Origin: Trebonia sp964581815
GTDB taxonomy: Bacteria > Actinomycetota > Actinomycetes > Streptosporangiales > Streptosporangiaceae
Direction: 5' to 3'
DNA: 64,000 nucleotides
NCBI GenBank assembly: GCA_964581815.1
Contig: CAZORE010000021.1
Span: 1 to 64,000, forward strand
This document shows, in pieces, positions 38,325 through 47,053 of the stretch (the stretch's first letter is position 1; each line of letters opens with the position of its first letter). The notes beneath the pieces were generated by a model that worked only from the letters and a program-made list of their open reading frames with translations, was not told the DNA's origin and did not search any database. The position numbers were made by a program, and so were the translations under genes.

Positions 38325-41216
38325 TCAGGGTACGGGCGACGGCGACGGCCCTAGTGAGGCAGTGGCGGACCTGGAATCGCCCCGGCGTTGCTCGCCTCTA
38401 TGCCGGCGCAGCAGAAGACGGCGCAGTTCGTCGGCTCCCCAGACGATGAAGGGGAACGGGGCGACGGTGGCGAGCTGGGCGACGGTGAGCGGTGCGGTGC
38501 CGAAGAAGCTGTTCAGGGCTGGCGTGTAGATCAGCGCGGCGGCGAAGGCCAGGGCGAGGGCGATAGCGCCGAGCAGGTACCGGTTAGAGAACACGCCCAC
38601 CGAGCGGAGTGAGGCGTGGCTGGTGCGAACCGCGAACGCGGTGCCGACCTGGCAGGCGACGATGCCGAGCCAGGTGACGGTGGTGGCCTGGCGGTAGGCG
38701 TGGTTCAGCGGGCTGCCGGGCCCGGTGGCGGCGCCCGGGTGCCATCCGGCGTGGCGGAGGGTGAGGTAGAAGCCGGTCATGACGAGGACGGCGGAGATCA
38801 GGCCGAGGAATCCCCAGGCGCGGGCGAGCATCGGGCGGCTGATCACGCCCTGGGTGCGGGGCCGCGGCGGGCGGTCCATCAGGCCCGGCTCGGCGGGCTC
38901 GCGGCTGAGCGCCAGCGCGGGGAGGGTGTCGGTGCCCAGGTCGATGGCGAGGATCTGCATGACGGTCAGCGGCAGCGGGACCGCCCCGCCGGCCAGGGCG
39001 AAGACGAGGAACGGCGCCACCTCGGGGACGGCGTGGGCGAAGATGTAGCAGATGAACTTGCGGACGTTGTCGTAGATCCGCCGGCCGGATTCGACGGCTG
39101 CGGCGATGGTGGCGAAGTTGTCGTCGGTGAGGATCATCGTGGCGGCCTCGCGGGCGACGTCGGTCCCGGAGGCTCCCATCGCGACGCCGATGTCGGCGCG
39201 GCGCAGCGCGGGGGCGTCGTTGACCCCGTCGCCGGTCATGGCGACGACCTGGCCGGCCGAGCGGAGCGCGTCGGCGATGCGCAGCTTGGCCTCGGGGGAA
39301 CTCCGCGCGAAGACCACTTCCGTGCCGGAGCCGAGCAGGTCGTCGAGCTGGGTTTCCGTCATCGCGTCCAGCTCGGTGCCGGTGACCACCTTCATGCCGC
39401 CTGGTCCGCCGCCGATGCCCGCATGGCGGGCGATCGCGGCGGCGGTCAGCCCGTTGTCTCCGGTGACCACGTTGACGCGGATGCCCGCCCGGTGCAGCCG
39501 GGCGATCGCGGCGGGAACCTGCGGCCGCAGCGGGTCGAGCATGGCTGCCATCCCGGTCAGGCACATGTCCTGCTCGGCGTCCTGGCGGTTGGCGGGGACC
39601 GGGGCCCCGGCAGGCAGCACCCGGCGGGCAACGGCCAGCACCCGCAGGCCGCGCCGCGCGTAGCCGGTCATGACGCGCGCGGCCTCGTCGCGGTCGGCGG
39701 CGGTAATCGCCACGTCGCGGTCGCCGTGGTGAATGCGGGTGACCCGGGCCAGCACCTCCTCGGGTGCCCCCTTGGTATGCACCACCAGGCACCCGTCTTG
39801 GTCATCCACCGTGGTCATGAGCTTGAGCCGGGGGTCGAAGCGGTACAGCTGGCGGCGGCACGCTTGCCGGCCGGCCAGCAAGGTGTCAACGCCGCAGCCG
39901 GCGGCCAGGTCGAGCAGCGCGAGCTCGGTAGGGTCGCCGGCCCGCTTACCGCCAGGGCCGTGCAGGTCGGCGTTGTTGCAGGCGGCCACGCCCTGGGCGA
40001 GCAGGGAGAGCGCGCCGTCGGCGCCGTCGCCCGCCGGGGCGCGAGCGGGCTGGCCGACGGCCCCGGTGCCCGGTACGCTGACCTCGCCGTCGCGGGTCCA
40101 TATGGCGGTGACGCGCATCCGGTTCTCAGTCAGGGTGCCGGTCTTGTCGGTGCAGATGACCGAGGTGGACCCGAGGGTCTCCACCGCCGACAGCCGCTTG
40201 ACGAGGGCGCCGCGGCGGGCCATCTCGCGGACGCCGACGGCGAGCGCGAGGGTGATCGTGGGCAGCAGCCCCTCCGGGACGTTAGCGACCAGCAGCCCGA
40301 TCGCGAAGCTGGCGGCGGCGGCCACGCTCAGCCCGGCGGCCAGGCCGATCGGCAGGAACGCGAGCCCGGCCCCGACCGCGACGAACGCGATCAGCATGGT
40401 GGCCCGCTTGACCTGGTGTTCCAGCGGGCTGTCGCTGCGCCCGGCCCGCTGACTGAGCGCGGCGATCCGGCCGAGCTCGGTCTGCATCCCCGTCGCGGTC
40501 ACCAGGGCCTCGCCTTCGCCCCCGGTGCAGGCGGTGCCGCTGAAGATCACGTCAGCCGCCTGCAGCAGCGGCACGCCGGCATCGGCCGGCTCCGCGGAGC
40601 GGGTCACCGGCACCGACTCACCGGTGAGCGTCGACATGTCCACCTCCAGGGTGCCGTTCATCAGGCGGGCGTCCGCGCAGACGCTTTCCCCCTCCTCAAC
40701 CAGCAGGACATCGCCGGGCACGAGCAGCCGCGCCTGGATTTCCTGGCGGGCGCCGTCACGCAGCACCCTGGCCTGCTCGGGCAGGAACGCCGCCAGGGCC
40801 TCAACGGCTCGTTCCGCCTGCATCTCCTGCGCGAACGCGAAGCCCGCGTTCAGCAAGATCACCGCGGCGATCGCGATCGCCAGCCGCGGTGTCCCGCTGA
40901 CCCAGGCCAGCACGCCGGCCACCGCCAGCAGGATGGCCAGCGGCTGGGTGAACTGCGCGGCAAGCTCGCCCGGCCAGCGCCGGCCCCCGCGCCGGGCCAG
41001 CTCGTTCGGCCCGTACACCTCCAGCCGCCGCGCCGCCTCACGCCCCGACAAGCCAGCCGGCACGGCCCGCAGGTCACGGAACAACTGGGCCATCGGCTCA
41101 AGCGGGTCAGCAGGCCGGCCGGAAACGCTGGGACCCGCGGCGGCGCCCCGCCTGCTGCCGGCGGCGCCCGGGGTTCCCGTACGATGCCCATTGCTGGCGG
41201 CTTCCGGTTCTGTCAT
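38325..41216 (-). CDS. P-type cation-transporting ATPase (CtpF-like)
   Basis: A 963-residue P2-type ATPase pumping a divalent or alkali cation. Features are the cation-ATPase N-domain (LRAVPAGLSGREAARRLEVY), actuator motif TLTGES, M4 motif VANVPEGLLPTITLALA, phosphorylation site ICTDKTGTLTENRM, MTGDGVNDAPALRRADIG hinge, and four C-terminal helices. The family resembles mycobacterial CtpF, a DosR-regulon Ca2+ pump. The ATG at 41216 follows AAGGA; the frame extends upstream to 41363 without a signal. It is preceded by a DevR-like box (41414) and the kinase gene. Ion specificity is not certain. Confidence 0.88.
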   Translation of the reverse strand: MTEPEAASNGHRTGTPGAAGSRRGAAAGPSVSGRPADPLEPMAQLFRDLRAVPAGLSGREAARRLEVYGPNELARRGGRRWPGELAAQFTQPLAILLAVAGVLAWVSGTPRLAIAIAAVILLNAGFAFAQEMQAERAVEALAAFLPEQARVLRDGARQEIQARLLVPGDVLLVEEGESVCADARLMNGTLEVDMSTLTGESVPVTRSAEPADAGVPLLQAADVIFSGTACTGGEGEALVTATGMQTELGRIAALSQRAGRSDSPLEHQVKRATMLIAFVAVGAGLAFLPIGLAAGLSVAAAASFAIGLLVANVPEGLLPTITLALAVGVREMARRGALVKRLSAVETLGSTSVICTDKTGTLTENRMRVTAIWTRDGEVSVPGTGAVGQPARAPAGDGADGALSLLAQGVAACNNADLHGPGGKRAGDPTELALLDLAAGCGVDTLLAGRQACRRQLYRFDPRLKLMTTVDDQDGCLVVHTKGAPEEVLARVTRIHHGDRDVAITAADRDEAARVMTGYARRGLRVLAVARRVLPAGAPVPANRQDAEQDMCLTGMAAMLDPLRPQVPAAIARLHRAGIRVNVVTGDNGLTAAAIARHAGIGGGPGGMKVVTGTELDAMTETQLDDLLGSGTEVVFARSSPEAKLRIADALRSAGQVVAMTGDGVNDAPALRRADIGVAMGASGTDVAREAATMILTDDNFATIAAAVESGRRIYDNVRKFICYIFAHAVPEVAPFLVFALAGGAVPLPLTVMQILAIDLGTDTLPALALSREPAEPGLMDRPPRPRTQGVISRPMLARAWGFLGLISAVLVMTGFYLTLRHAGWHPGAATGPGSPLNHAYRQATTVTWLGIVACQVGTAFAVRTSHASLRSVGVFSNRYLLGAIALALAFAAALIYTPALNSFFGTAPLTVAQLATVAPFPFIVWGADELRRLLLRRHRGEQRRGDSRSATASLGPSPSPVP

Positions 41217-41413
41217 GGGTCCTTGATCTGGCCCGTCCACGTGGTGCTCCTTGTCGACTTGCATGCGGTCGCGCTCGGTGCGGCAGGTCTTCAGGGCCGC
41301 CCGACGCAGTTCGCTGCCGGCACGGTGGCCACCGGGTTTCACACTGGCCGCTCTCCGCCGCACCCGGCGGACTCTGCCTCTTCCACTGCACGTCGGCCCC
41401 AGCCGCGTGGCTA

Positions 41414-41427
41414 GGGTCCTAGGTCCT
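41414..41427. promoter_or_regulatory. Candidate DevR-like box
   Basis: GGGTCCTAGGTCCT matches the core except its last base. It lies between the kinase gene (ends 41459) and the ATPase start (41216), about 200 bp upstream of the latter. Confidence 0.4.
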
Positions 41428-41458
41428 CACCGCAGGTCTACGACCGGTGGCGCGGGAG

Positions 41459-43195
41459 TTAGTGACGCGGGCGGGCGGTCCAGGTCAGGCAGGTGCCGCC
41501 GCCGACGGGGGCGGTGGTCTGGAGGGTCCCGCCGTTGTTTTCTGCGCGGCGGCGCATGCTGGCCAGCCCGCTGGACCTGGCGGGCGTGCGAAGACCGCGG
41601 CCGTTGTCGGTGACCTCGAGGGTGATCAGCCCGTCTTGCCGGGTCAGGGTGATGGTGACGGCGGTGGCGCGGGCGTGGCGGGCGCAGTTGGAAAGGGCCT
41701 CACGGGTGACGGCCAGGATGTCGTGGACGAGGGTCTCATCCGGCTCAGGGCCGGGCGAGTCGATGAAGCTGACGCTGGCGGTGAAACCGAGCTGCGGTGC
41801 GTGCTCCTCGACGATCTCCATGACCCGGACCTGCAGGTCGGCGGGGGCCTGGCGGGGCTGCCGAAGCCCGAAGATGCTGGTGCGGATGTTCCCGATGACC
41901 TTATCGAGGGTGTCGACGTAGCCGTTGACCCGCTCGGCGGTGGCGGGGTCGCCGCGGGCAGCCTGCCCCTGGAGTTTCATGCCGAGGGCGAACAGCTCCT
42001 GGATGACCTGGTCGTGGAGGTCGCCGGCGATGCGGTCGTGATCTTCCGCCTGGGCGAGCAGGATCTTGTCGGCGCGGGCCTCAGCGAGCTCCATGGCCAC
42101 GGCGGCATGACCGGCGAAGGAGGCGGCCATGCCCAGGTCCAACTCGGTGAACCCCGGGCGTGCGGCCAGCCGGCCCAGCATCAGCGCGCCGAGGACCCGC
42201 TCGCCTGCCGCCAGCGGGACGGCGATCAGCGGGCCTATCCCGGTGCCGAGTGCCGAGGCCGCCACCGCAAGGCGGTCGCCGGTGATCAGGCTTGGCTTGC
42301 CGCTGCGGATCGCCTGCCCCGCCAGCGAGCCGGCCAGCGGCGCTGTGCGGTTCATCAGTCCCGCGGCCAGCGTGCCGGTGACACCTGTCACGATCACCTG
42401 GTCCGGGTCACCGGGTACGGCGAGGACGGCGAAGTCAGCGTCCGCCGCGTCCGCGGCGTGCCCGGTGATCAGGGCGTATGGTCGTTCCCTGTTGTCGGCG
42501 AGCAGCATGGGCGTCAGCTCGGCGGAGGCGTCGAGCCAGCGGCGGCGCTGCTCGGATTCTTCGAACCGCCGCGCGTTCGCGATCGCCGCGCCGGCGGCTG
42601 CCGCGAGCGCGATCGCCAGTTCCTCATCGTCCGCGGTGAACTCCCCGCCCGCGGTGCGCTCGGTGAGGTACAGGTTGCCGAAGATATCCTCCCCGGTGCG
42701 GATGGGGACGCCGACGAAGCTGCCCATCGGCGGGTGCCCAGGCGGGAACCCCGCCGCAGCGGGATGAACGCTGAGGCTGGCGAGCCGGATCGGGACCGGC
42801 TCGCCCGTCAGCAGGCCAAGGATCCCCCGGCCGCGGGGCAGTTCGCCGATCGCCGCCACCAGGGCGTCGTCCATGCCGGCGTGTACGAACTGGTCAAGCT
42901 CCCCGTCGCGGCCGAGCACGCCGATCGCCGCGTACCGGGCGCCGAGCAGGTCCCGGGCGGCGTCAACGATCTGCCGCAGCACCACTGGCAGGCTCAGGTC
43001 GCCGGCTACCAGGGCATTGGCGCGCAGCAGCCCGCGCAGCCGCCCCTGTGCGGCGAGCACGTCGCTCGCCCGTTCCACCAGCTGCACCAGGGCCTGCTCG
43101 AGCTCCGGCCGCGGCACGTCGGGGAAGCCCAGCCCGCCGGCCGCGTCCGCAGCGTCCGCCCGGCCTGCCGTCGTACCATCTGCCATGGCGGTCAT
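41459..43195 (-). CDS. DevS/DosT-like double-GAF sensor histidine kinase
   Basis: A 578-residue cytosolic kinase. GAF-A (about 60-205) contains GFPPGHPPMGSFVGVPIRTG, whose His corresponds to the heme-ligand His of mycobacterial DevS/DosT, and FGNLYLTERTAGGEF. GAF-B is at about 225-370. The HisKA_3 dimerisation domain has the phospho-accepting His in DHDRIAGDLHDQVIQELFAL, and the HATPase domain has NCARHARATA and VTDNGRGL. It is predicted to sense O2, NO or redox through heme and to phosphorylate the DevR-like regulator at 54817. ATG 43195 is preceded by GAGG; the frame opens at 43261. It is a paralogue of 51363-53105. Confidence 0.88.
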   Translation of the reverse strand: MTAMADGTTAGRADAADAAGGLGFPDVPRPELEQALVQLVERASDVLAAQGRLRGLLRANALVAGDLSLPVVLRQIVDAARDLLGARYAAIGVLGRDGELDQFVHAGMDDALVAAIGELPRGRGILGLLTGEPVPIRLASLSVHPAAAGFPPGHPPMGSFVGVPIRTGEDIFGNLYLTERTAGGEFTADDEELAIALAAAAGAAIANARRFEESEQRRRWLDASAELTPMLLADNRERPYALITGHAADAADADFAVLAVPGDPDQVIVTGVTGTLAAGLMNRTAPLAGSLAGQAIRSGKPSLITGDRLAVAASALGTGIGPLIAVPLAAGERVLGALMLGRLAARPGFTELDLGMAASFAGHAAVAMELAEARADKILLAQAEDHDRIAGDLHDQVIQELFALGMKLQGQAARGDPATAERVNGYVDTLDKVIGNIRTSIFGLRQPRQAPADLQVRVMEIVEEHAPQLGFTASVSFIDSPGPEPDETLVHDILAVTREALSNCARHARATAVTITLTRQDGLITLEVTDNGRGLRTPARSSGLASMRRRAENNGGTLQTTAPVGGGTCLTWTARPRH

Positions 43196-43324
43196 CGCTG
43201 CTGCGCCTCGGGGGCGGCGCCCTTGGTCCGCGGCAGTGCCCAGGGCAGCTGACCGTCCCAAGGCGGAAATACCAGGCCAAGCGGGTACCGATGAGGAGAA
43301 TTGACCTGGTCACGCATAAGTTCT

Positions 43325-43351
43325 CCCGCCGTCACTGAGATAAGCGGCGGG
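43325..43351. terminator. Hairpin upstream of kinase gene
   Basis: CCCGCCG and CGGCGGG arms (7 bp) around 13 nt, within the 358-bp interval between adhP (ends 43554) and the kinase start (43195). No clear DevR box is seen in this interval. Confidence 0.4.
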
Positions 43352-43456
43352 TGATCGCAAGGTCTGGACTAGCCAGGCCGCTTTGGCCAGTTAACGCCTG
43401 TTACTGCTCCGGCGCAAGGTTACGAGCACCCAGCTGCGCCGCTTCGGCTGACGGCA

Positions 43457-43486
43457 GAAGCCGGGCGCCTGCCGGGGCCCGGCTTC
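43457..43486 (-). terminator. Terminator-like hairpin after adhP
   Basis: GAAGCCGGG (43457-43465) pairs with CCCGGCTTC (43478-43486), about 70 bp beyond the adhP stop. Confidence 0.55.
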
Positions 43487-43553
43487 CTCGTTCCTCCTGG
43501 TTTCGGCCTGGCAGGCGCAATGACCACCCGTCCTGTGCCGTCCGGCTTGCCGG

Positions 43554-44573
43554 TCAGAAGGTGAAGACCAGGCGCGCGGGAACCTGGCCCGCTAGGACCT
43601 CTTCGATGCACGTGTTGACGTCATCAAGGTGCCGCTCCTGCGCGATGACCTTGGTGCGCCCCGCGGCATGCAGTGCGAACACGTCGGCGAGATCCTTGCG
43701 GGTGCCTACGATGGACCCGATGATCGACTTCCCGCTGATAACGGTGTCGAAGATCGGGACGGTCATCTTGTCGTCCGCTGGGAGCGCCACGCACACCAGA
43801 CGGCCGCCGCGGCGCAGCGATCCGAACGCTTGCTCAAACGCCCGGGGCGCCGTGGCGAGAGCGATAGCGACATCGGCACCGCCGAGGTCCCTGATGGCCT
43901 CAACCGGGTCGGTCGTCCTCGCGTTCACCACCTGGTCGGCGCCGAGCTGCCGGGCGAGGTCCAGCTTCGAGTCCTCGATGTCCACGGCGATCACCCTGCC
44001 GCCGAAGTCCCTCGCGTACTGCAGGGCAAGGTGCCCAAGGCCGCCGACGCCGAAGACCACGGCCGTCTCGCCAGGCTGGATCCTCGAGACCTTGAGTGCC
44101 TTGAACGTGGTGACCCCGGCACACGTGAGCGGCGCGGCATCGAAGGATGACACGGCCTCGGGAACCGTGACCACATGGCTGTCGAAGGCGAGCGCGTACT
44201 CGGCCCAGGCGCCGTCCACGGAATAGCCGCTGTTCTCCTGCGACTCGCACAGCGTCTCCCAGCCGTCGATGCAGTACGAGCAGTGCCCGCATGCCTTGCC
44301 CAGCCATGCGATGGCAACCCGGTCGCCGACCTTGTGCAGGCTGGCACCCGGTCCGGTCGCCTCGATAATGCCGACTCCCTCGTGACCCGGAATGAACGGC
44401 GGGTTCGGCTTCACCGGCCAGTCGCCGGCGGCGGCATGGATATCGGTGTGGCAAAGCCCGGAGGCCTGCAGCCGGATCAGAACCTGGCCGGGGCCGGGCT
44501 CAGGGACGGGAAGTTCCCTGATCTCGAGCTTGGCGCCCAGTTCCGGGACTACGGCGGCCTTCATTGTCCTCAT
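43554..44573 (-). CDS. adhP: Zinc-dependent alcohol dehydrogenase (AdhP class)
   Basis: A 339-residue MDR alcohol dehydrogenase that reduces acetaldehyde or other aldehydes with NADH. Catalytic zinc ligands are in GLCHTDIHAAAGDWP and the GHEGVG segment. The structural zinc is bound by CGHCSYCIDGWETLC, and the Rossmann fold is VFGVGGLGHLALQYARDFGG with Asp in IAVDIE, indicating NAD. The start ATG at 44573 follows TTAGGAG. It could remove reducing equivalents as ethanol during hypoxia. It belongs to a different subfamily from the remnant at 798-906. No box was found directly upstream. Confidence 0.92.
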   Translation of the reverse strand: MRTMKAAVVPELGAKLEIRELPVPEPGPGQVLIRLQASGLCHTDIHAAAGDWPVKPNPPFIPGHEGVGIIEATGPGASLHKVGDRVAIAWLGKACGHCSYCIDGWETLCESQENSGYSVDGAWAEYALAFDSHVVTVPEAVSSFDAAPLTCAGVTTFKALKVSRIQPGETAVVFGVGGLGHLALQYARDFGGRVIAVDIEDSKLDLARQLGADQVVNARTTDPVEAIRDLGGADVAIALATAPRAFEQAFGSLRRGGRLVCVALPADDKMTVPIFDTVISGKSIIGSIVGTRKDLADVFALHAAGRTKVIAQERHLDDVNTCIEEVLAGQVPARLVFTF

Positions 44574-44703
44574 GGGACTTTCTCCTAACTTCAGATGGCT
44601 GACTTGCTATCTCGCTTCCGGATTCGCGGCACTTATTTGCCGGTCCACGCGGAACCTGCCGGGGCAGCTGCACCTATGCCGCGGCGATCACGGGCGCACG
44701 GCT

Positions 44704-44741
44704 CCGGCCGGCCAGCCCGGTGAAGCAGGCCGACCGGCCGG
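44704..44741 (-). terminator. Palindromic GC-rich hairpin after hsp20
   Basis: CCGGCCGG at 44704-44711 and again at 44734-44741 can pair across 22 nt, just beyond the Hsp20 stop at 44753. Confidence 0.45.
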
Positions 44742-44752
44742 TCTGGTGCGGG

Positions 44753-45178
44753 TCACTTCTTGCCGATGGTGACCGGGACCGTCTTCACGGTGGCATCCTG
44801 CTCGCCCTTGATGGCGATCTTGATCGTCAGGATGCCATGGGTGTAGTCGGCGGTCACGTCGTCGGCGTCCGCGCCTGGCGGGAGCTCAAGGGTGCGGCTG
44901 AACGACCCGTAGCGGAACTCCGAGCGGTGCTTGCCCTCCGCGTGGCTCGACCGGGCCGCATGGATCAGCAGGTAGCCGGCCCCGACCGAGACCTCAAGGT
45001 CCTTCGACGGGTCGATCCCGGCGAGCTCGGCACGGACGACGTAGTGCCCGTCCTCGGTGTAGTCCTCGATCCTGATCGGCTGGCCCAGGTACGGCCTGAG
45101 CGTCAGGAAGGGCTCCTCGAACCAGTCAATGAAGTCCGGGATCACGGTCTTCGCGTCCCGTCGCATGATGATGCTCAT
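44753..45178 (-). CDS. Hsp20/alpha-crystallin small heat shock protein
   Basis: A 141-residue small chaperone. Its alpha-crystallin domain runs from IRIEDYTEDGHYVVRAELAG, typical strand order A-E-L-x-G, to YGSFSRTLELPPGADADDV and the ADYTHGILTIKIAIK segment with the conserved G-[IV]-L motif. It resembles HspX/Acr, the hallmark DosR-regulon protein, though it lacks a long C-terminal extension. The ATG at 45178 follows AGAGAGGC. It lies 13 bp after the CBS gene with which it is probably co-transcribed. Confidence 0.9.
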   Translation of the reverse strand: MSIIMRRDAKTVIPDFIDWFEEPFLTLRPYLGQPIRIEDYTEDGHYVVRAELAGIDPSKDLEVSVGAGYLLIHAARSSHAEGKHRSEFRYGSFSRTLELPPGADADDVTADYTHGILTIKIAIKGEQDATVKTVPVTIGKK

Positions 45179-45191
45179 CGTTCTAGCCTCT

Positions 45192-46100
45192 CTATGGTTG
45201 GGGCTGGGGCTGGGGCTGGGGCTGGGGCTGGGACTGGCCCAGCCGGTCGATGACGTCGACGACGCCGTCAACGTCCCACATCAGCCGGACCGCGACCGGG
45301 ATCAGGTCACCATGGGCCCCTGTCATGGGGTCAAGCGTGCCGGTGAGCGTCACGATCCCGTCCCGCACGGCAACGTCCGCCTCGCCGGGCTCGGCGAGCA
45401 GGATCTCGCTAAGCACCGCGCGGACGTCCGCGGCGATGTCCTCGTCCGGGCGCAGGAAAACGGCGAGCAGGTCGCGGCGGCTGACCACGCCGATCAGCCT
45501 GGCGTGCTCATCGACGACCGGCAGCAGCCTGACGTGGCGGTCGCTCATCAGGCGGCCGGCCGCGTGCACGGTCACGTGCGGGCCGACCGTGATGGCCGGC
45601 GAGGTCATCAGCTCTCCGGCGGTGAACGCCGGGTGCCGCTCGGCACGGGACCACAGGCTCAGACGGCGGGCGGAACGCACCCGGCTCGCTGTCTTGGCCT
45701 CCGCGGCGAGCAGGTCCGCCTCGGTCACGACGCCGGCCACCTCGCGGCCCATCTTGAGCACCGGCATGCCGCTGATCCGGTGCTCCGCAAGCAGCCGGGC
45801 GATCTCCTTATACGGCGTGGCCCGGTCGACGGTCACCACGGAGGTCGCCATCACGTCGCTGACCCGGCGGGACCAGCCGTGCAAGCCGCGGTCATGGCTG
45901 ACCAAGCGCGCGTGAGCCGCCTTCTTGGCGGCATCCGCCGCATCGGGTCCCGCGGGCAGCGCGAGCTCGTTCAGGTGCTCCGCCACGTTGTCGACGGCCC
46001 GGTTCACGTCGGCCTGTGTCGCCTTTCCCTGCAGCGAGTCGTAGTATGCGGCACCCAGGTGCCGCAGCATCCCGTCGAAGTGGCTGTCAGTTCGGGACAT
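45192..46100 (-). CDS. CBS-pair and BON domain protein with N-terminal extension and QP-repeat tail
   Basis: A 302-residue protein. Residues 1-75 are a helical N-terminal extension (MSRTDSHFDGMLRHLGAAYY) not present in the other two CBS-BON proteins. Two CBS repeats follow (about 80-135 and 160-215; VTEADLLAAE and GVVSRRDLLAVFL), then a BON domain (about 225-285) and a C-terminal Q-P dipeptide repeat encoded by the hexamer array at 45199-45234. It is probably the first gene of an operon with hsp20. Ligand unknown; adenine nucleotides are likely from the family. Confidence 0.85.
   Translation of the reverse strand: MSRTDSHFDGMLRHLGAAYYDSLQGKATQADVNRAVDNVAEHLNELALPAGPDAADAAKKAAHARLVSHDRGLHGWSRRVSDVMATSVVTVDRATPYKEIARLLAEHRISGMPVLKMGREVAGVVTEADLLAAEAKTASRVRSARRLSLWSRAERHPAFTAGELMTSPAITVGPHVTVHAAGRLMSDRHVRLLPVVDEHARLIGVVSRRDLLAVFLRPDEDIAADVRAVLSEILLAEPGEADVAVRDGIVTLTGTLDPMTGAHGDLIPVAVRLMWDVDGVVDVIDRLGQSQPQPQPQPQPQP
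45199..45234. repeat. Hexamer tandem repeat (TGGGGC)n
   Basis: Five perfect copies of TGGGGC (45199-45228) and one variant copy encode the Gln-Pro tail of the CBS protein on the minus strand. Copy number change would alter only the tail length, as the unit is a multiple of three. Confidence 0.85.
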
Positions 46101-46132
46101 CGCAGGTCACTTCCCTTTCCCTTGGCTTTTCA

Positions 46133-46162
46133 GTGTCCCGCCGGAAATGCCCGGCGGGACAC
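46133..46162 (-). terminator. Perfect 12-bp hairpin after the Rv1733c-like gene
   Basis: GTGTCCCGCCGG (46133-46144) and CCGGCGGGACAC (46151-46162) flank a 6-nt loop. Located 56 bp beyond the stop at 46218 and before the CBS gene start at 46100. Confidence 0.65.
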
Positions 46163-46184
46163 GGCCGGACGTCCCCCGTCACCA

Positions 46185-46198
46185 GGGCCTTCGGTCAT
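46185..46198. promoter_or_regulatory. Weak DevR-like box before the CBS-hsp20 unit
   Basis: GGGCCTTCGGTCAT has one conserved half and the TT centre. It is 85 bp upstream of the CBS start. It is degenerate and could be chance. Confidence 0.28.
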
Positions 46199-46217
46199 AA
46201 AGCCGCGGACCGGACTC

Positions 46218-46826
46218 TCATGTGCGGGTGGTCCAGCGCGGCTCGGTCGACTGCCAGTCGGCGTCCCAGCCGGACAGCCTGCGCCTGTTCAGCGACCACT
46301 GCGCCAGGACGCCGGCCAGGGCGAGCACCGCGGCGAGCGCGGCCACCCCGGTTACCGCGCCGAGGACCGTCAGGGACGCGACCTGGGAGCCGTTCAGCGG
46401 CTGCGAGGTGAGCCGGCCGTCACGGGTCGTCCACTGGGGCAGCCTCGCGCCGACGTGGGTGCCGACGGGCACTGGTACCAGGCCCGTCACCACCGTGCCG
46501 TCCGGTGCGGTCCAGCGGGCCTTCGCCGTGGACACGAAGGCCTCTTGGGCCACCGCCGGCGGCGCGGGTGGCGACACGACGACGGCGGTGACCTGGCTAA
46601 TGGACGCCGCCTGGGCAAGCTCGGTCCGTTGCGCCGCCGCGTGCGCCCACGATCCGGACGCCAATGCGGCGAACGGCGCGGCCACCAGGAACGCCACCGC
46701 GAGCAGCATGATCACGAAGGTCTCAACCCGGTCGGACGCGCGCCGCAGCGGGTTACGGTCGAGCCGCCGCCCGCGGACGAACCTGCCCGCCAGCGTGGAC
46801 CTGGGCTTTCGCTGCCTGCCGCCCAT
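46218..46826 (-). CDS. Rv1733c-like two-helix membrane protein
   Basis: A 202-residue protein with the architecture of mycobacterial Rv1733c, a DosR-regulon membrane antigen. It has a basic N-terminus (NPLRRASDRVETFV), a first transmembrane helix (MLLAVAFLVAAPFAALASG), an extracytoplasmic domain with ARWTAPDGTVVTGLVPVPVG, and a second helix (TGVAALAAVLALAGVLAQW) near the C-terminus. The ATG at 46826 follows GAGGTGAG; the frame opens upstream without a signal. Three DevR-like boxes at 46920-46976 lie between it and the divergent GAPDH gene. Molecular function is unknown in the family. Confidence 0.8.
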   Translation of the reverse strand: MGGRQRKPRSTLAGRFVRGRRLDRNPLRRASDRVETFVIMLLAVAFLVAAPFAALASGSWAHAAAQRTELAQAASISQVTAVVVSPPAPPAVAQEAFVSTAKARWTAPDGTVVTGLVPVPVGTHVGARLPQWTTRDGRLTSQPLNGSQVASLTVLGAVTGVAALAAVLALAGVLAQWSLNRRRLSGWDADWQSTEPRWTTRT

Positions 46827-46838
46827 CGGTCTCACCTC

Positions 46839-46887
46839 ATCAAGGGGATACGGCCTACCGGGATCAAGGGGGATACGGTCTGCCGAG
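46839..46887. repeat. Imperfect direct repeat in the Rv1733c-like leader
   Basis: Two adjacent copies of about 24 nt, 46839-46862 and 46863-46887, share ATCAAGGGG, GATACGG and CT-CCG blocks. They lie immediately upstream of the ribosome binding site and may affect the leader of that mRNA. Confidence 0.6.
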
Positions 46888-46919
46888 TCCACGGTCCCGC
46901 GCCCAGCGCGGGGGTAAAA

Positions 46920-46933
46920 GGGGCGTTTCGCCC
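46920..46933. promoter_or_regulatory. DevR-like box 1 of 3, Rv1733c-like/gap promoter
   Basis: GGGGCGTTTCGCCC is a perfect palindrome differing from the core at one position. It starts 23 bp from the next box. Confidence 0.45.
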
Positions 46934-46942
46934 GGCCTGGCC

Positions 46943-46956
46943 GGGACCTTCGGGCC
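46943..46956. promoter_or_regulatory. DevR-like box 2 of 3
   Basis: GGGACCTTCGGGCC carries the octamer GGGACCTT and differs from the core at one position. It starts 20 bp from box 3. Confidence 0.5.
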
Positions 46957-46962
46957 CCCGTC

Positions 46963-46976
46963 GGGTCAAAGGTCCC
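46963..46976. promoter_or_regulatory. DevR-like box 3 of 3
   Basis: GGGTCAAAGGTCCC is a full match to GGGNC-N4-GNCCC. It lies 78 bp before the gap start and about 140 bp before the Rv1733c-like start. Confidence 0.55.
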
Positions 46977-47053
46977 GGCCATTCGCGACCAATGCCGCTA
47001 GCCCGCGGCGAACACCGGAACGAGGCTGGGGATCAGGACTAGGGAGGAAGCAG

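Noticed and set aside
45199..45234. Tandem repeat considered as a CRISPR array
   Set aside because: It is a short hexamer without spacers and no cas genes are present.
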